NCBI GenBank assembly: GCA_963765875.1
Contig: CAVXYK010000029.1
Span: forward strand, 62,001-126,000
Source of the DNA: JAWKOK01 sp963765875
Lineage (GTDB): Bacteria; Chloroflexota; Anaerolineae; Caldilineales; Caldilineaceae
Reading direction: 5' to 3'
Length of the DNA stretch: 64,000 nucleotides
Positions within the stretch are counted from its first letter, which is position 1. The number at the start of each line of letters is the position of its first letter. The notes beneath the pieces are model-generated. The model worked only from the letters and a program-made list of their open reading frames with translations. It was not told the DNA's origin and made no database searches. Positions 9,796-17,830 of this stretch are shown one piece after another. The translations under genes and the position numbers were made by a program.

Positions 9796-10059
9796 ATGCG
9801 CACCAACGTGAAGCCATTGGTCCACTGGGCCATTTACAAGAACTACAAGATCCGCTATACGGACCGATCGGCGGCCCATGTACAGGGCATCCTGACGACG
9901 CCGGATGGCGAGCAGTCATTCAGCTATAATTCAGTGAACCTAATCATCACCATTGCCGATCAGCAGATTACAATCAATCAACATGGCTGGGAACTTTCCC
10001 AGGATGCAGACCGGGCGGGCTACGGCAGCGCCCTCAGCGATCCAGAGGATCAGAGATGA
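9796..10059 (+). CDS. Small conserved-context protein of unknown function
   Basis: An 87-residue protein I do not recognise. Its stop overlaps the start of the next gene (ATGA), and it follows tilS by 17 bases, so it is very likely a real operon member. The sequence (HWAIYKNYKIRYTDRSAAHV, then a run of alternating hydrophobic residues LIITIADQQITINQHGW) suggests a small beta-rich cytosolic protein. It has no signal peptide, cysteine pairs or membrane segment. Context suggests translation or RNA modification, which is inference only. Confidence 0.65.
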   Translation: MRTNVKPLVHWAIYKNYKIRYTDRSAAHVQGILTTPDGEQSFSYNSVNLIITIADQQITINQHGWELSQDADRAGYGSALSDPEDQR

Positions 10060-11273
10060 ATGACAGCATAGCTCTCAAGCCCAAGCGCGACAAACCGGTT
10101 CGCCAGGGCCATCCCTGGATTTTCAGTGGAGCAATCCGCCAGATACCTGAGTCTGCCGTAGATGGATCGATTGTCTCAGTCACTGATTCCGGCGGCAATT
10201 GGCTGGCTAAGGGGTACCTCAATCGCAAGAGTCAGATCTGTGTGCGCCTGCTCAGTTGGCAAAAAGACGAGCAAATCGATGAAGATTTCTGGCATCGGCG
10301 GCTGGCTGCATCCGTTGCGCGACGCCAAGATTTGGCCGATGATCCCCAAACGACCATCTACAGGCTAGTCAATGCCGAAAGCGACTATTTGCCCGGCTTG
10401 ACCGTCGACCGCTACGGCGACTACCTGGTCTTGCAGTCCGGCACGCTGGGCATCGACCAGCGCAAGGTCGAGCTCGCAGAACAGTTGATGTCCATCACCG
10501 GTTGCAGTGGTGTGATCGAACGCAGCGAGGCGTCCGTACGACGTCGGGAAGGCCTTGATGATGCATCCAGCATCCTGGCGGGCGTCGCGCCGGAAGCGAC
10601 GGTTCAGGTTATCGAACATGGTTTTCAGTTTCTCGTCGACGTGACGAGCGGCCAGAAGACCGGCTTCTATGCCGATCAACGTGAGAATCGCCGGCGTGTA
10701 GCTGCATACTGTGCGGGCAAACGCGTACTGAATGCCTTCAGCTATACGGGGGCCTTTGGCATCTACGCACTGGCTGCAGCTGCAGACCATGTGATCAACG
10801 TCGACACAAGCGCCGATGCACTTGCCCTGGGTCGGGAGAATGCGCGGCTGAACGGATTTGGCGATGGCGCCACAGATGATGTCACTGGTGACGTCTTTCA
10901 GGTGTTGCGCCAATGGCGAGGTCGCAGCAATGCCGGCGCCGTCACGGATCAGGCGCCCAAGTTCGATGTGATCGTCTTGGACCCACCCAAGTTTGCTCAA
11001 TCAAAACGCAATATCGACCGTGCCCTGCGCGGCTACAAAGACATAAACTTGCTGGCCATGCAATTGCTCAAGCCCGGCGGCATTCTGGCCACTTTCAGCT
11101 GCAGTGGATTGGTTAGCGCCGATCTGTTCCAGAAAGTGGTCTTTGGGGCCGCAGTGGATGCAGAACGGCCGGTGCAGATCGTCGAGTGGTTGCGCCAGGG
11201 TGCGGATCACCCCGTTGCTATCACTTTTCCCGAGGGAGAATATCTGAAGGGATTGATCTGCCGCGTACTATGA
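10056..11273 (+). CDS. rlmI: Class I SAM-dependent rRNA cytosine-C5 methyltransferase, RlmI-like
   Basis: A 405-residue protein with an N-terminal PUA domain (VRQGHPWIFSGAI, residues ~10-75), a middle EEHEE-type domain (YLPGLTVDRYGDYLVLQ) and a Rossmann methyltransferase domain. Visible motifs are FLVDVTSGQKTGFYADQREN, motif I LNAFSYTGAFGIYAL, and the catalytic-loop DVIVLDPPKFAQSK followed by GYKDINLLAMQLLKPGG. E. coli RlmI makes m5C1962 in 23S rRNA, and this is the expected activity. It shares ATGA overlaps with the small gene before and the Nudix gene after, so the three are probably cotranslated with tilS. The exact rRNA site is not provable here. Confidence 0.88.
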   Translation: MNDSIALKPKRDKPVRQGHPWIFSGAIRQIPESAVDGSIVSVTDSGGNWLAKGYLNRKSQICVRLLSWQKDEQIDEDFWHRRLAASVARRQDLADDPQTTIYRLVNAESDYLPGLTVDRYGDYLVLQSGTLGIDQRKVELAEQLMSITGCSGVIERSEASVRRREGLDDASSILAGVAPEATVQVIEHGFQFLVDVTSGQKTGFYADQRENRRRVAAYCAGKRVLNAFSYTGAFGIYALAAAADHVINVDTSADALALGRENARLNGFGDGATDDVTGDVFQVLRQWRGRSNAGAVTDQAPKFDVIVLDPPKFAQSKRNIDRALRGYKDINLLAMQLLKPGGILATFSCSGLVSADLFQKVVFGAAVDAERPVQIVEWLRQGADHPVAITFPEGEYLKGLICRVL

Positions 11274-11926
11274 GTGACCACTACGAGCCGTTTCTGCGCC
11301 AGTTGCGCATCGACCTCTCCCGTCCGCTGCCGGGTCCCGACGCTCAGCAACGGATGGCGCCGCGACCGCGTACGAGTGCATCCAACCACTATGAACCAGG
11401 GCCAAAAACACGGCAAGGCGGCGTGCTGTTTCTCTTCTATCCCCATGCAGATCAAGTCTACTTCCCGCTGATCCTTCGACCGACCTATGGCGGCGTGCAC
11501 AGTGGACAGGTGGGCCTGCCCGGCGGCGGTCATGAGGAGATCGACAATGGAATGGCAGACACTGCGTTGCGCGAGACCTATGAGGAAGTCGGCGTTCATC
11601 CCAGTCAAATCACGTTGCTGGGGCTGCTAACGCCGCTCTATGTCTCTGCCTCCAACTACCTCGTCCATCCCTATGTAGGCTGGACCGACTATTGTCCCGA
11701 GTTTCACCCCGACCCGTACGAAGTAGCCAAGCTGATTCAGGCGTCTCTGACCGAGTTCCTTGCACCTGACAACCTTCAGGAAGAGATATGGCAACTACGT
11801 GGGCGTGATGTACTCGTCCCCTTCTTCGATATCCAGGATCAAGTCATCTGGGGAGCCACGGCTATGATGTTGAGCGAACTACTGGCCCTGCCGTCAGTTC
11901 AGCAGCTATCTACGCCCGGTCGATAG
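11270..11926 (+). CDS. Nudix hydrolase, CoA-pyrophosphatase (NudL) type
   Basis: A 218-residue protein beginning at the ATG that overlaps the methyltransferase stop (MSDHYEPFLRQL); longer upstream starts lie inside that gene. The Nudix box is GGHEEIDNGMADTALRETYEEVGV-like, with the catalytic RExxEExG intact and Asn in place of the usual GX5E glutamate. Preceding it is GGVHSGQVGLPGG, matching the UPF0035 signature (HxGQVxFPGG) of CoA pyrophosphatases, which also lack that first Glu. The likely reaction is hydrolysis of CoA or acyl-CoA to 4'-phosphopantetheine and 3',5'-ADP. Confidence is high in the family, moderate in substrate. Confidence 0.85.
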   Translation: MSDHYEPFLRQLRIDLSRPLPGPDAQQRMAPRPRTSASNHYEPGPKTRQGGVLFLFYPHADQVYFPLILRPTYGGVHSGQVGLPGGGHEEIDNGMADTALRETYEEVGVHPSQITLLGLLTPLYVSASNYLVHPYVGWTDYCPEFHPDPYEVAKLIQASLTEFLAPDNLQEEIWQLRGRDVLVPFFDIQDQVIWGATAMMLSELLALPSVQQLSTPGR

Positions 11927-12253
11927 CAGCAGGCCGGCCCAATGAGAAGCGACATTCCATTTGTCGCCTCTGAAACGGTGAAGATTGAAGCGATGAGGAT
12001 TATCACGGCGAGGACACGGGTTGGCTCAATCCCGGAATACGGAAATCTGCCCCCATCGTTTCAGAAAACTTCCAAGACTGCTTCCCCACGATTGCCCAAC
12101 GAAATACCGACAGACTCAAGTAATCACCTTGATCGCGTCTCTCAGTTGCTTTTCTCTCGGGGAGACGATTCCGGAAAGCGCTTGTGAAATCGTTTCAATT
12201 TGGCGTCGATTGCAGCCACATGTTACGATCCCCACTTATGAGCAGTAATCAAG
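11927..12253. other. Intergenic region without recognised features
   Basis: 327 bases. No convincing ORF, terminator or RNA was seen. A TGTTACGAT sequence at about 12220-12228 could be a weak extended -10 for the next gene. Confidence 0.4.
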
Positions 12254-13840
12254 ATGATCCACGAACCGTCCAAGCTAATTTCCCGCCGCGTCCTGGAAAG
12301 TCAGGTGCTAGAGCGGATAGATACACATGAACACCTGCGCCTGGGATGGCGCATTCTGTTGACGATGCTTCTGTTGGCCTGCATTGCCATTCTCGGATTG
12401 GCCGCAGCCTCAAGGACCCGGGTCGAAGCGAGTCCGCTTCCCGCCCCTTCTCAGAATCTTGCGCAGCGGCCCCAAAGCCAAGGCAGCGGCGATCCGTTGG
12501 TGATGGCGTTTTACTACACTTGGTTCGATGAGAACACGTGGACCTATGACAAACTCAGTGACCTGCCGGCCGAGCCGTATGTCAGCCGAGATCGGGCGGC
12601 CATGGGCAGGCACATCGACCAGGCCAAGGCCGCGGGCATAGACGCCTTTCTGGTGGCCTGGTACGGTCCGAACGCCCAGTTCAACCAGACCGAGTCTAAT
12701 TTGGCAGCGTTACTGGAGGAAGCGGCTGCACGCAATTTCAGGATCGGCATCCTGTTCGAGACCGACTCGCCCTTTCTTGGAAGTACCGCCAGCGTTGCCG
12801 GCGCCCTCCAGCATGCGCAGGGCGCCCATCTTCAACATCCAGCCTACCTGCGGGTAGATGGACGGCCCGTCATCTTCTTCTGGCGTCCACACATGTATGG
12901 CGTCGACACTTGGCGCAACATCCGCAACCAGGTAGATCCGGGCAATGGACAGATCTGGATCTCAGAGGGCGTCGACATGTCCTACCTGTCCGTTTTTGAC
13001 GGGCACCACCTCTACAGTAACACCTGGAATCCACCCAACGACCTGGGCTACACCAATCAAAAATTTGCTAATTATGTGGCCGCCGCACGCAATCAACAGG
13101 GCACGCATAAATACTGGGTGTCCACTGTCATGCCCGGATACAATGATCTGCGCATCCGGCCGGGCGTCGGCTTCGCACAGGATCGTGAAGGCGGCGCATA
13201 CTATGCCCGCGCATGGCAGGCCGCCATTGACAGCCAGCCAAACTGGATTGTGATCAACAGCTTCAATGAGTGGCCCGAGGGAACCTATATCGAGCCCAGT
13301 GCTACCTATGGCAGCCAGTTCATCAACCTCAGCGCGCAGTGGAGTGGACAGTTCAAAGCCGGCACAGCAAATACGCCGGCGGAGCCGTTGCCGGCCGCCG
13401 GTTCCGTCCAGGTTGAAGCGACTCAACCGGAGCCTACGGCGATCGTGGTTCCAACGGCCACGCCCTTCGTAGAACCCGATATCCCTACCGCCTACGTGGA
13501 AGCCTCCCTGCTCAATGTGCGTGCCGGGCCAGGCATTGAGCATGAGATCGTCGGGGTCGTGTCCAATGGCACGGCGCTGCCCATTCGTGGCAATGTACCT
13601 GCCAACACGGAATGGTGGCAGGTCGAGTTTGAAGGAGAACTGGCCTGGGTCTACGCCCCGCTGGTCAATGCACTGGGCCCGTTGGACCAGATTGCCCCTG
13701 CGCAGTTGCCGGAAGAGCAAGATGATAGTGCTCTTTCGCAGGACGTGCAGTCGACGGACGATCTGCCGGGCTACGAATTGCCATTGGCCTCGGTAAGGAA
13801 TACCATTGCGGTAGTACCGACCCGGTTGAGCTATCCGTAG
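12254..13840 (+). CDS. Secreted GH99/GH71-like glycoside hydrolase with C-terminal SH3b domain
   Basis: A 528-residue protein. An N-terminal membrane helix (about 35-52, LLTMLLLACIAILGLAA) anchors or exports it. Residues ~80-370 form a TIM-barrel of the GH99-like type: VMAFYYTWFDENTW, GIDAFLVAWYGP, YLRVDGRPVIFFWRP and IVINSFNEWPEGTYIEPS, the last being the family's hallmark near the active site. A Pro/Thr-rich linker leads to an SH3b domain (SLLNVRAGPGIEHEIVGVV, then WWQVEFEGELAWVYAPLV), which usually binds cell-wall material. GH99 enzymes cleave alpha-mannosides; substrate here is unknown. It stands alone behind a 327-base gap. Confidence 0.8.
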   Translation: MIHEPSKLISRRVLESQVLERIDTHEHLRLGWRILLTMLLLACIAILGLAAASRTRVEASPLPAPSQNLAQRPQSQGSGDPLVMAFYYTWFDENTWTYDKLSDLPAEPYVSRDRAAMGRHIDQAKAAGIDAFLVAWYGPNAQFNQTESNLAALLEEAAARNFRIGILFETDSPFLGSTASVAGALQHAQGAHLQHPAYLRVDGRPVIFFWRPHMYGVDTWRNIRNQVDPGNGQIWISEGVDMSYLSVFDGHHLYSNTWNPPNDLGYTNQKFANYVAAARNQQGTHKYWVSTVMPGYNDLRIRPGVGFAQDREGGAYYARAWQAAIDSQPNWIVINSFNEWPEGTYIEPSATYGSQFINLSAQWSGQFKAGTANTPAEPLPAAGSVQVEATQPEPTAIVVPTATPFVEPDIPTAYVEASLLNVRAGPGIEHEIVGVVSNGTALPIRGNVPANTEWWQVEFEGELAWVYAPLVNALGPLDQIAPAQLPEEQDDSALSQDVQSTDDLPGYELPLASVRNTIAVVPTRLSYP

Positions 13841-13940
13841 CCGATTGCCTGTTGAGCTGCGACACGAGTCTCTACCGTCACCAATGTCACGATCAGTAGC
13901 GATTCCAACGGTTACAACGCCAACAGTGAGGAGACGTTCT

Positions 13941-14524
13941 ATGCCCGCAATCGACCTCTGGAGGGCCCGCTCTCTACACGGTGACATCGACCACGTATTG
14001 ATCGACGAAGAGACCCTGCAACGCCGGGTGAACGAGCTTGGTCAGATCATGAGCGAAGAGTACAGCGGCAAAGATCTATTGCTCGTGTCGGTGCTTAAAG
14101 GCAGCCTCGTCTTTATGGCCGACCTGATCCGCTCTATCTCCATTCCTCATGCCATCGATTTCATGGCGACGAGCAGCTACGGCGCAGGCATGGACAGTAG
14201 CGGCATCGTGCGCATTATGAAGGACCTCAACTACCCGATCACGGGCCGAAATGTCGTACTGGTCGAGGATATCATCGACAGCGGGCACACGCTTGAATAC
14301 CTGGTCGGCCTCTTGGTCAACGAAACCCTGCCAGCCTGCGCATCATGTCCCTTCTCGACAAGCCCTCTCGCCGCGAGGTCGACGTACCGGTGGATTGGGT
14401 CGGCTTCTCAGTTCCCAATGAGTTCGTCGTCGGTTACGGCTTGGACTATGATGAGATCTACCGAAACCTGCCATACATCGGCGTACTCAAACCCAGTGTG
14501 TATTCTGAAGAAGCTGAAGAATAG
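13941..14524 (+). CDS. hpt: Hypoxanthine phosphoribosyltransferase, one frameshift
   Basis: The start is the ATG after GAGGAG (MPAIDLWRARSLHGDIDHVLIDEETL). The first ~126 residues include VSVLKGSLVFMADL, FMATSSYG and the PRPP-binding motif VVLVEDIIDSGHTL. The frame then breaks at about 14312-14320. In the +1 frame the normal C-terminus resumes (NPASLRIMSLLDKPSRR, VPVDWVGFSVPNEFVVGYGL, DYDEIYRNLPYIGVLKP) and stops at 14524. The enzyme salvages hypoxanthine/guanine with PRPP to IMP/GMP. All domains are intact on both sides, so a one-base consensus error is more likely than a pseudogene. Confidence 0.9.
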
Positions 14525-14578
14525 CCATATCGTGAATGCCCCAGCAGTCATCACTGTGGATCCAGGTCGAAGCCATAT

Positions 14579-15850
14579 TTGGCGACTCATCACAAAGCTG
14601 GTGATTTCGCAGCGACGGTCTTCGCCATTGCCTTTGGCCTCTGGTCGCCGGTGGGTTGGGCGCAGGAGGCTACAGACAACTACACGGTTGTAGCCGGCGA
14701 CTCGTTGAGCAGCATTGCCCAGCAGGTGAACGTCTCTGTAGACGCCCTGGCACAGTTCAACCAGATCGAGGATCCATCCCTCATCCGTGTCGGACAGGTG
14801 CTCCTGATTCCTTCGGCGGAAGAAGTCGAGGCGCTGGCGACTCAGTCTCTAATTATCGGGCCCACCACGATTGTTCGCGCGCTGCCCGGTGACACAGTAA
14901 GATCAGTTGCGCAACGGACCGGGCAAGAGCTGGAAACGCTATTGACTCTGAACGGGCTTGCAGACGATGCACGCCTTTTCCCGGGCCAGCCGATCAGAGC
15001 CTCAGGTGATTTCAACCCCGACCCATCTCTTCGCTTTGGCGCCGTTACCGCACTTGAGTTCACGGATCCACTCACCCAGGGCCGCACAGGCATGCTGACC
15101 GTGAGCGCGGATCGCCCCACATTTCTTGCCGCCAGCTTCGGCGACATTCCGCTGGTCTTCACACAGACCGACGAAGACCCGCTGCGTCAATTCACCTATC
15201 TGCCGGTGCCCGCGCTGCTGGAGCCGGGCACGTACACGATCACAGTCAGCTATTTGGCTGGCCGGGGCCTCCCGGTCGCACAGAGCTGGCAGGTAACTGT
15301 GGTCGATGGCGGCTATGCCAGCCAGGAAATCGTCCTGCCCGATGAAAAATCCGATCTGCTCGATCCCACGGCGGTAATCGCCGAAGAGGAACGCGTCAAT
15401 CAAGTCTGGTCGACGGTATCATCGGAGCCCTACTGGTCGACCTTTGTCAGACGCCCCATTGGTTCCGAATATCCAACCAGCAGCCCCTTCGGCACGCGTC
15501 GAGTCTACACTGGCGGTGATTCCATCAGCTACGGGTATCACGCCGGCCAGGATTTTGCCGCGCCAGACACTGTGTCCGTCACAGCCCCGGCCAGAGGCAC
15601 AGTCGTTTTGGCCGAGCCAATGACCATCCGTGGCAATGCGGTCATCATTGACCACGGTCGCGGCGTGTTGACGGGTTACTGGCACCTCAGTGAGTTGTAC
15701 GTTTCCGAAGGTGATGCGATCAGTCCAGGCGATTCAATCGGCAGAGTCGGCACGACCGGCCGCAGCACAGGCGCTCATCTGCACTGGGAACTGCAAATCA
15801 ACGGTGTGGCCGTCGATCCTATGCAGTTCCTGGCAGACGGTGATTTCTAA
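14579..15850 (+). CDS. LysM-containing M23 peptidoglycan endopeptidase
   Basis: A 423-residue secreted protein. After a hydrophobic start (VFAIAFGLWSPVGWAQ) comes LysM (YTVVAGDSLSSIAQQVNVSV, ~35-78) and a second, LysM-like segment (RALPGDTVRSVAQRTGQELE). A middle beta domain follows, then an M23 domain at the C-terminus with zinc-site pattern YHAGQD (HxxxD) and HLHWEL (HxH). M23 enzymes cut peptide bridges in the wall; LysM binds glycan. The only start in frame is TTG, giving an atypical signal peptide with few positive charges, so the true N-terminus may lie upstream behind another indel. It ends inside a set of short TTTCTAAC repeats. Confidence 0.85.
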   Translation: MATHHKAGDFAATVFAIAFGLWSPVGWAQEATDNYTVVAGDSLSSIAQQVNVSVDALAQFNQIEDPSLIRVGQVLLIPSAEEVEALATQSLIIGPTTIVRALPGDTVRSVAQRTGQELETLLTLNGLADDARLFPGQPIRASGDFNPDPSLRFGAVTALEFTDPLTQGRTGMLTVSADRPTFLAASFGDIPLVFTQTDEDPLRQFTYLPVPALLEPGTYTITVSYLAGRGLPVAQSWQVTVVDGGYASQEIVLPDEKSDLLDPTAVIAEEERVNQVWSTVSSEPYWSTFVRRPIGSEYPTSSPFGTRRVYTGGDSISYGYHAGQDFAAPDTVSVTAPARGTVVLAEPMTIRGNAVIIDHGRGVLTGYWHLSELYVSEGDAISPGDSIGRVGTTGRSTGAHLHWELQINGVAVDPMQFLADGDF

Positions 15851-15879
15851 CCCAGTGGATTTCTAACACTGGTATTTCT

Positions 15880-16041
15880 GACTCCACTACAAAAAGCCTT
15901 TTTCGCCACAGATTTACACAGATAAAAAATGGATAAAACACAGATGCTACCGGGATTACTCTGGACACCTGGTAGACATCTGTGAAAATCAGCTCTTTAT
16001 CTGTGGCTATCTGTGGCAAATTTCTTTTTTGCAGTGGAGTC
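15880..16041. repeat. 162-bp imperfect palindromic repeat (MITE/REP-like)
   Basis: The ends (GACTCCACTACAAAAAG and its partner CTTTTTTGCAGTGGAGTC) are inverted, and the arms continue inward with CGCCACAGAT / ATCTGTGGCAAA. Inside are further short CACAGAT copies in both orientations. The element is flanked on both sides by copies of (G/C)ATTTCTAAC, the first of which supplies the stop codon of the M23 gene. No ORF is present. Confidence 0.7.
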
Positions 16042-16078
16042 ATTTCTAACACGGGGATTTCTAACCTGTGGGGATTCA

Positions 16079-16128
16079 GAGCAATAAAAAAGGTCGGTCT
16101 CGATATGAGACCGACCTTTTTGTTGCTC
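16079..16128. terminator. Bidirectional rho-independent terminator
   Basis: An 11-bp perfect stem (AGGTCGGTCTC / GAGACCGACCT) with a GATAT loop, flanked by A-run on the left and T-run on the right, and extended by GAGCAA/TTGCTC. It lies between two convergent genes, so it can serve both. Confidence 0.9.
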
Positions 16129-16148
16129 TAAAATCAGATTTACACTGA

Positions 16149-16814
16149 CTATCCTTCGTCTTCTTCTTCGTCTGCCTTGCCGCCTGAGATAACTTCCGGC
16201 TCGAGCATGGCCTCGCCTTCGAGTTCCAGCTCTTCGTCGACTTCCTCTTCCTCTTCTTCACGGGTGACGACCAACATAAAGACAGCCTCATCTGCAGGCG
16301 TCAAGTACTCAATGCCCGGCATATCGGGCAGATCAGCAACCGTGATCGATTCTTCCATCGTCAATGGCGAAATGTCGATCTCGATATGGGAAGGGATATC
16401 CGACGGCAGCGCCTCAATCTCAACCTGGTCAAGGGCCTGCAACATCATCAGGCCGGCCATCATGCCTTCCGCCTCACCTAAGCCATGGATGGCAACGGAG
16501 ACCTGTTGCTTCTCAGACATGTTCACAACATAAAAATCAGCGTGCATCAGGCTATGGTTCACCGGATGGCGCTGAAGCTCGCGAACCAACACATTGTGAG
16601 TCGTGCCGCCGTCGACAACGAGCTCGACAAGCTGCGAAATGCCGCCCGCATGCAGCGTTCGCTCAAATTCACGCGAATTGACCTGAAGGCTGACCGACTC
16701 TTGTGTCGGGCCATAGACGACAATCGGCACCAAACCTTCGGCACGAACCTGTTTAACCTTGCGCCCGGTGATCTCACGATCTTGGGCGCCCAACTGCAAC
16801 TTATCCATTCTCAA
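16149..16814 (-). CDS. rplY: 50S ribosomal protein bL25 (general stress protein CTC type)
   Basis: A 221-residue CTC-type L25. The N-terminal 5S-rRNA-binding domain has LGAQDREITGRKVKQVRAEG and VPIVVYGP; the C-terminal TL5 domain contains HADFYVVNMSEKQQVSVAIH, EIEALPSDIPSHIEIDISPL and ITVADLPDMPG. The tail from residue ~180 is a run of Glu and Asp (EEEEEEVDEELELEGEA), longer than in most members. It binds 5S rRNA in the large subunit. The start could be Met1 or Met3 (MDKLQLG, preferred by homology). The terminator lies right after the stop. Confidence 0.94.
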   Translation of the reverse strand: MRMDKLQLGAQDREITGRKVKQVRAEGLVPIVVYGPTQESVSLQVNSREFERTLHAGGISQLVELVVDGGTTHNVLVRELQRHPVNHSLMHADFYVVNMSEKQQVSVAIHGLGEAEGMMAGLMMLQALDQVEIEALPSDIPSHIEIDISPLTMEESITVADLPDMPGIEYLTPADEAVFMLVVTREEEEEEVDEELELEGEAMLEPEVISGGKADEEEDEG

Positions 16815-17012
16815 CGACTCCTCTTCCCATAATCAGACACATCGATCTCTATTGATCAGTATTTTCAGCAGCGATATCCATTGGTTCGTGATGACAACAA
16901 CATCGCCCAAATCCCTAAGTTCCTGCGGACCAACCGTTCGAATCCTCGATTTCGAGAGAAACAGGCAGATCGGCGCCCAGATTGCCACTGCTACAGACTC
17001 TACAACAGGTCC

Positions 17013-17531
17013 CTAAGCATCGACCCTGCGGCGGCGTCTTGAGAAGACCGCCGAGGCCATACTCCTGAGAATGACCAGGGTCAGCGCAAATCCGGCGCCG
17101 GCCGCCAAAGCGGTGACCGGGGTCAGCACCGATTTTGCATCGCCATCCAATTCGGCGGCAACGATCGCAAACGCGCGGATGTTTCGGGCACTGACACGTT
17201 TGGCCGCCACCAGCGAAGTGGTCACATCATCCAAATTCACATCGGCCGCCACCACAACAGCGATGGCGCTATCGCCGGCATCAACCGATCCGGCACGCAC
17301 AAAGCCGGCCGCCGATTCTTCCATATTCAATGCACTGGCCTGTACCGAACGAGCGGCAGACTGCTGCATCTTCACCTGGCCGCCCTCGACCAGGTCGACC
17401 GACGAGTTCTTGATCTCAACCGATTTACCAGGCAATGAGTCGCTCAACTCGGCTGCAAAATCTTCCAACGGATTTCCGCTCTGCTCGTCTGCCACAATCA
17501 CCTTCTCTCTGCCCACGTTCATCCCGCTCAT
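17013..17531 (-). CDS. Membrane-anchored protein of ~15-residue repeats, unknown function
   Basis: I do not recognise a named family. Residues ~35-130 are a series of about six 15-16-residue repeats with the pattern (V)xMxxSAAxxVxA (for example VKMQQSAARSVQA, LNMEESAAGFVRA, VDAGDSAIAVVVA), which would suit a short beta-solenoid. A single hydrophobic segment (ALAAGAGFALTLVILRSM) and a terminal RRRRR cluster follow, predicting one C-terminal membrane helix. The N-terminal 30 residues are acidic. It has its own consensus promoter and no operon partner. A polymerising or scaffold role is conceivable but only inferred. Confidence 0.7.
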   Translation of the reverse strand: MSGMNVGREKVIVADEQSGNPLEDFAAELSDSLPGKSVEIKNSSVDLVEGGQVKMQQSAARSVQASALNMEESAAGFVRAGSVDAGDSAIAVVVAADVNLDDVTTSLVAAKRVSARNIRAFAIVAAELDGDAKSVLTPVTALAAGAGFALTLVILRSMASAVFSRRRRRVDA

Positions 17532-17609
17532 GTGACCGACTTACCATCAAACGAGCAGACATCCGGTGGACCAATAATCCACGTTCGCCCCCGAAAAGAC
17601 GCGATCCTG

Positions 17610-17638
17610 ATTATAGCGAAGCCTGGATTGACGGTCAA
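17610..17638 (-). promoter_or_regulatory. Sigma-70 promoter for the repeat-built membrane protein
   Basis: On the minus strand: -35 TTGACC, 17-base spacer, -10 TATAAT. This is the best housekeeping promoter in the window. Transcription would start near 17603, giving a leader of about 70 nt. Confidence 0.75.
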
Positions 17639-17830
17639 TTCCTGACCCGTTCACGCGTCAGGTAAGGAATGGAGGCCAATCCCTCAACAGATTGCCCCTG
17701 CCTTTGGTCGCTCTCATGTGGTCACCCCCATGTGGCCTCAGACTTGGACACCCGTCTGTCGAAAAGGACGAATCGAATCCTGAACCAATGAATTGGCGTC
17801 CACACGGGCCGATGATACCATGCAACCATC

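Noticed and set aside
12962..13987. 341-codon minus-strand frame
   Set aside because: Antisense to the GH99-like gene and hpt start; Arg/Gly-rich shadow.
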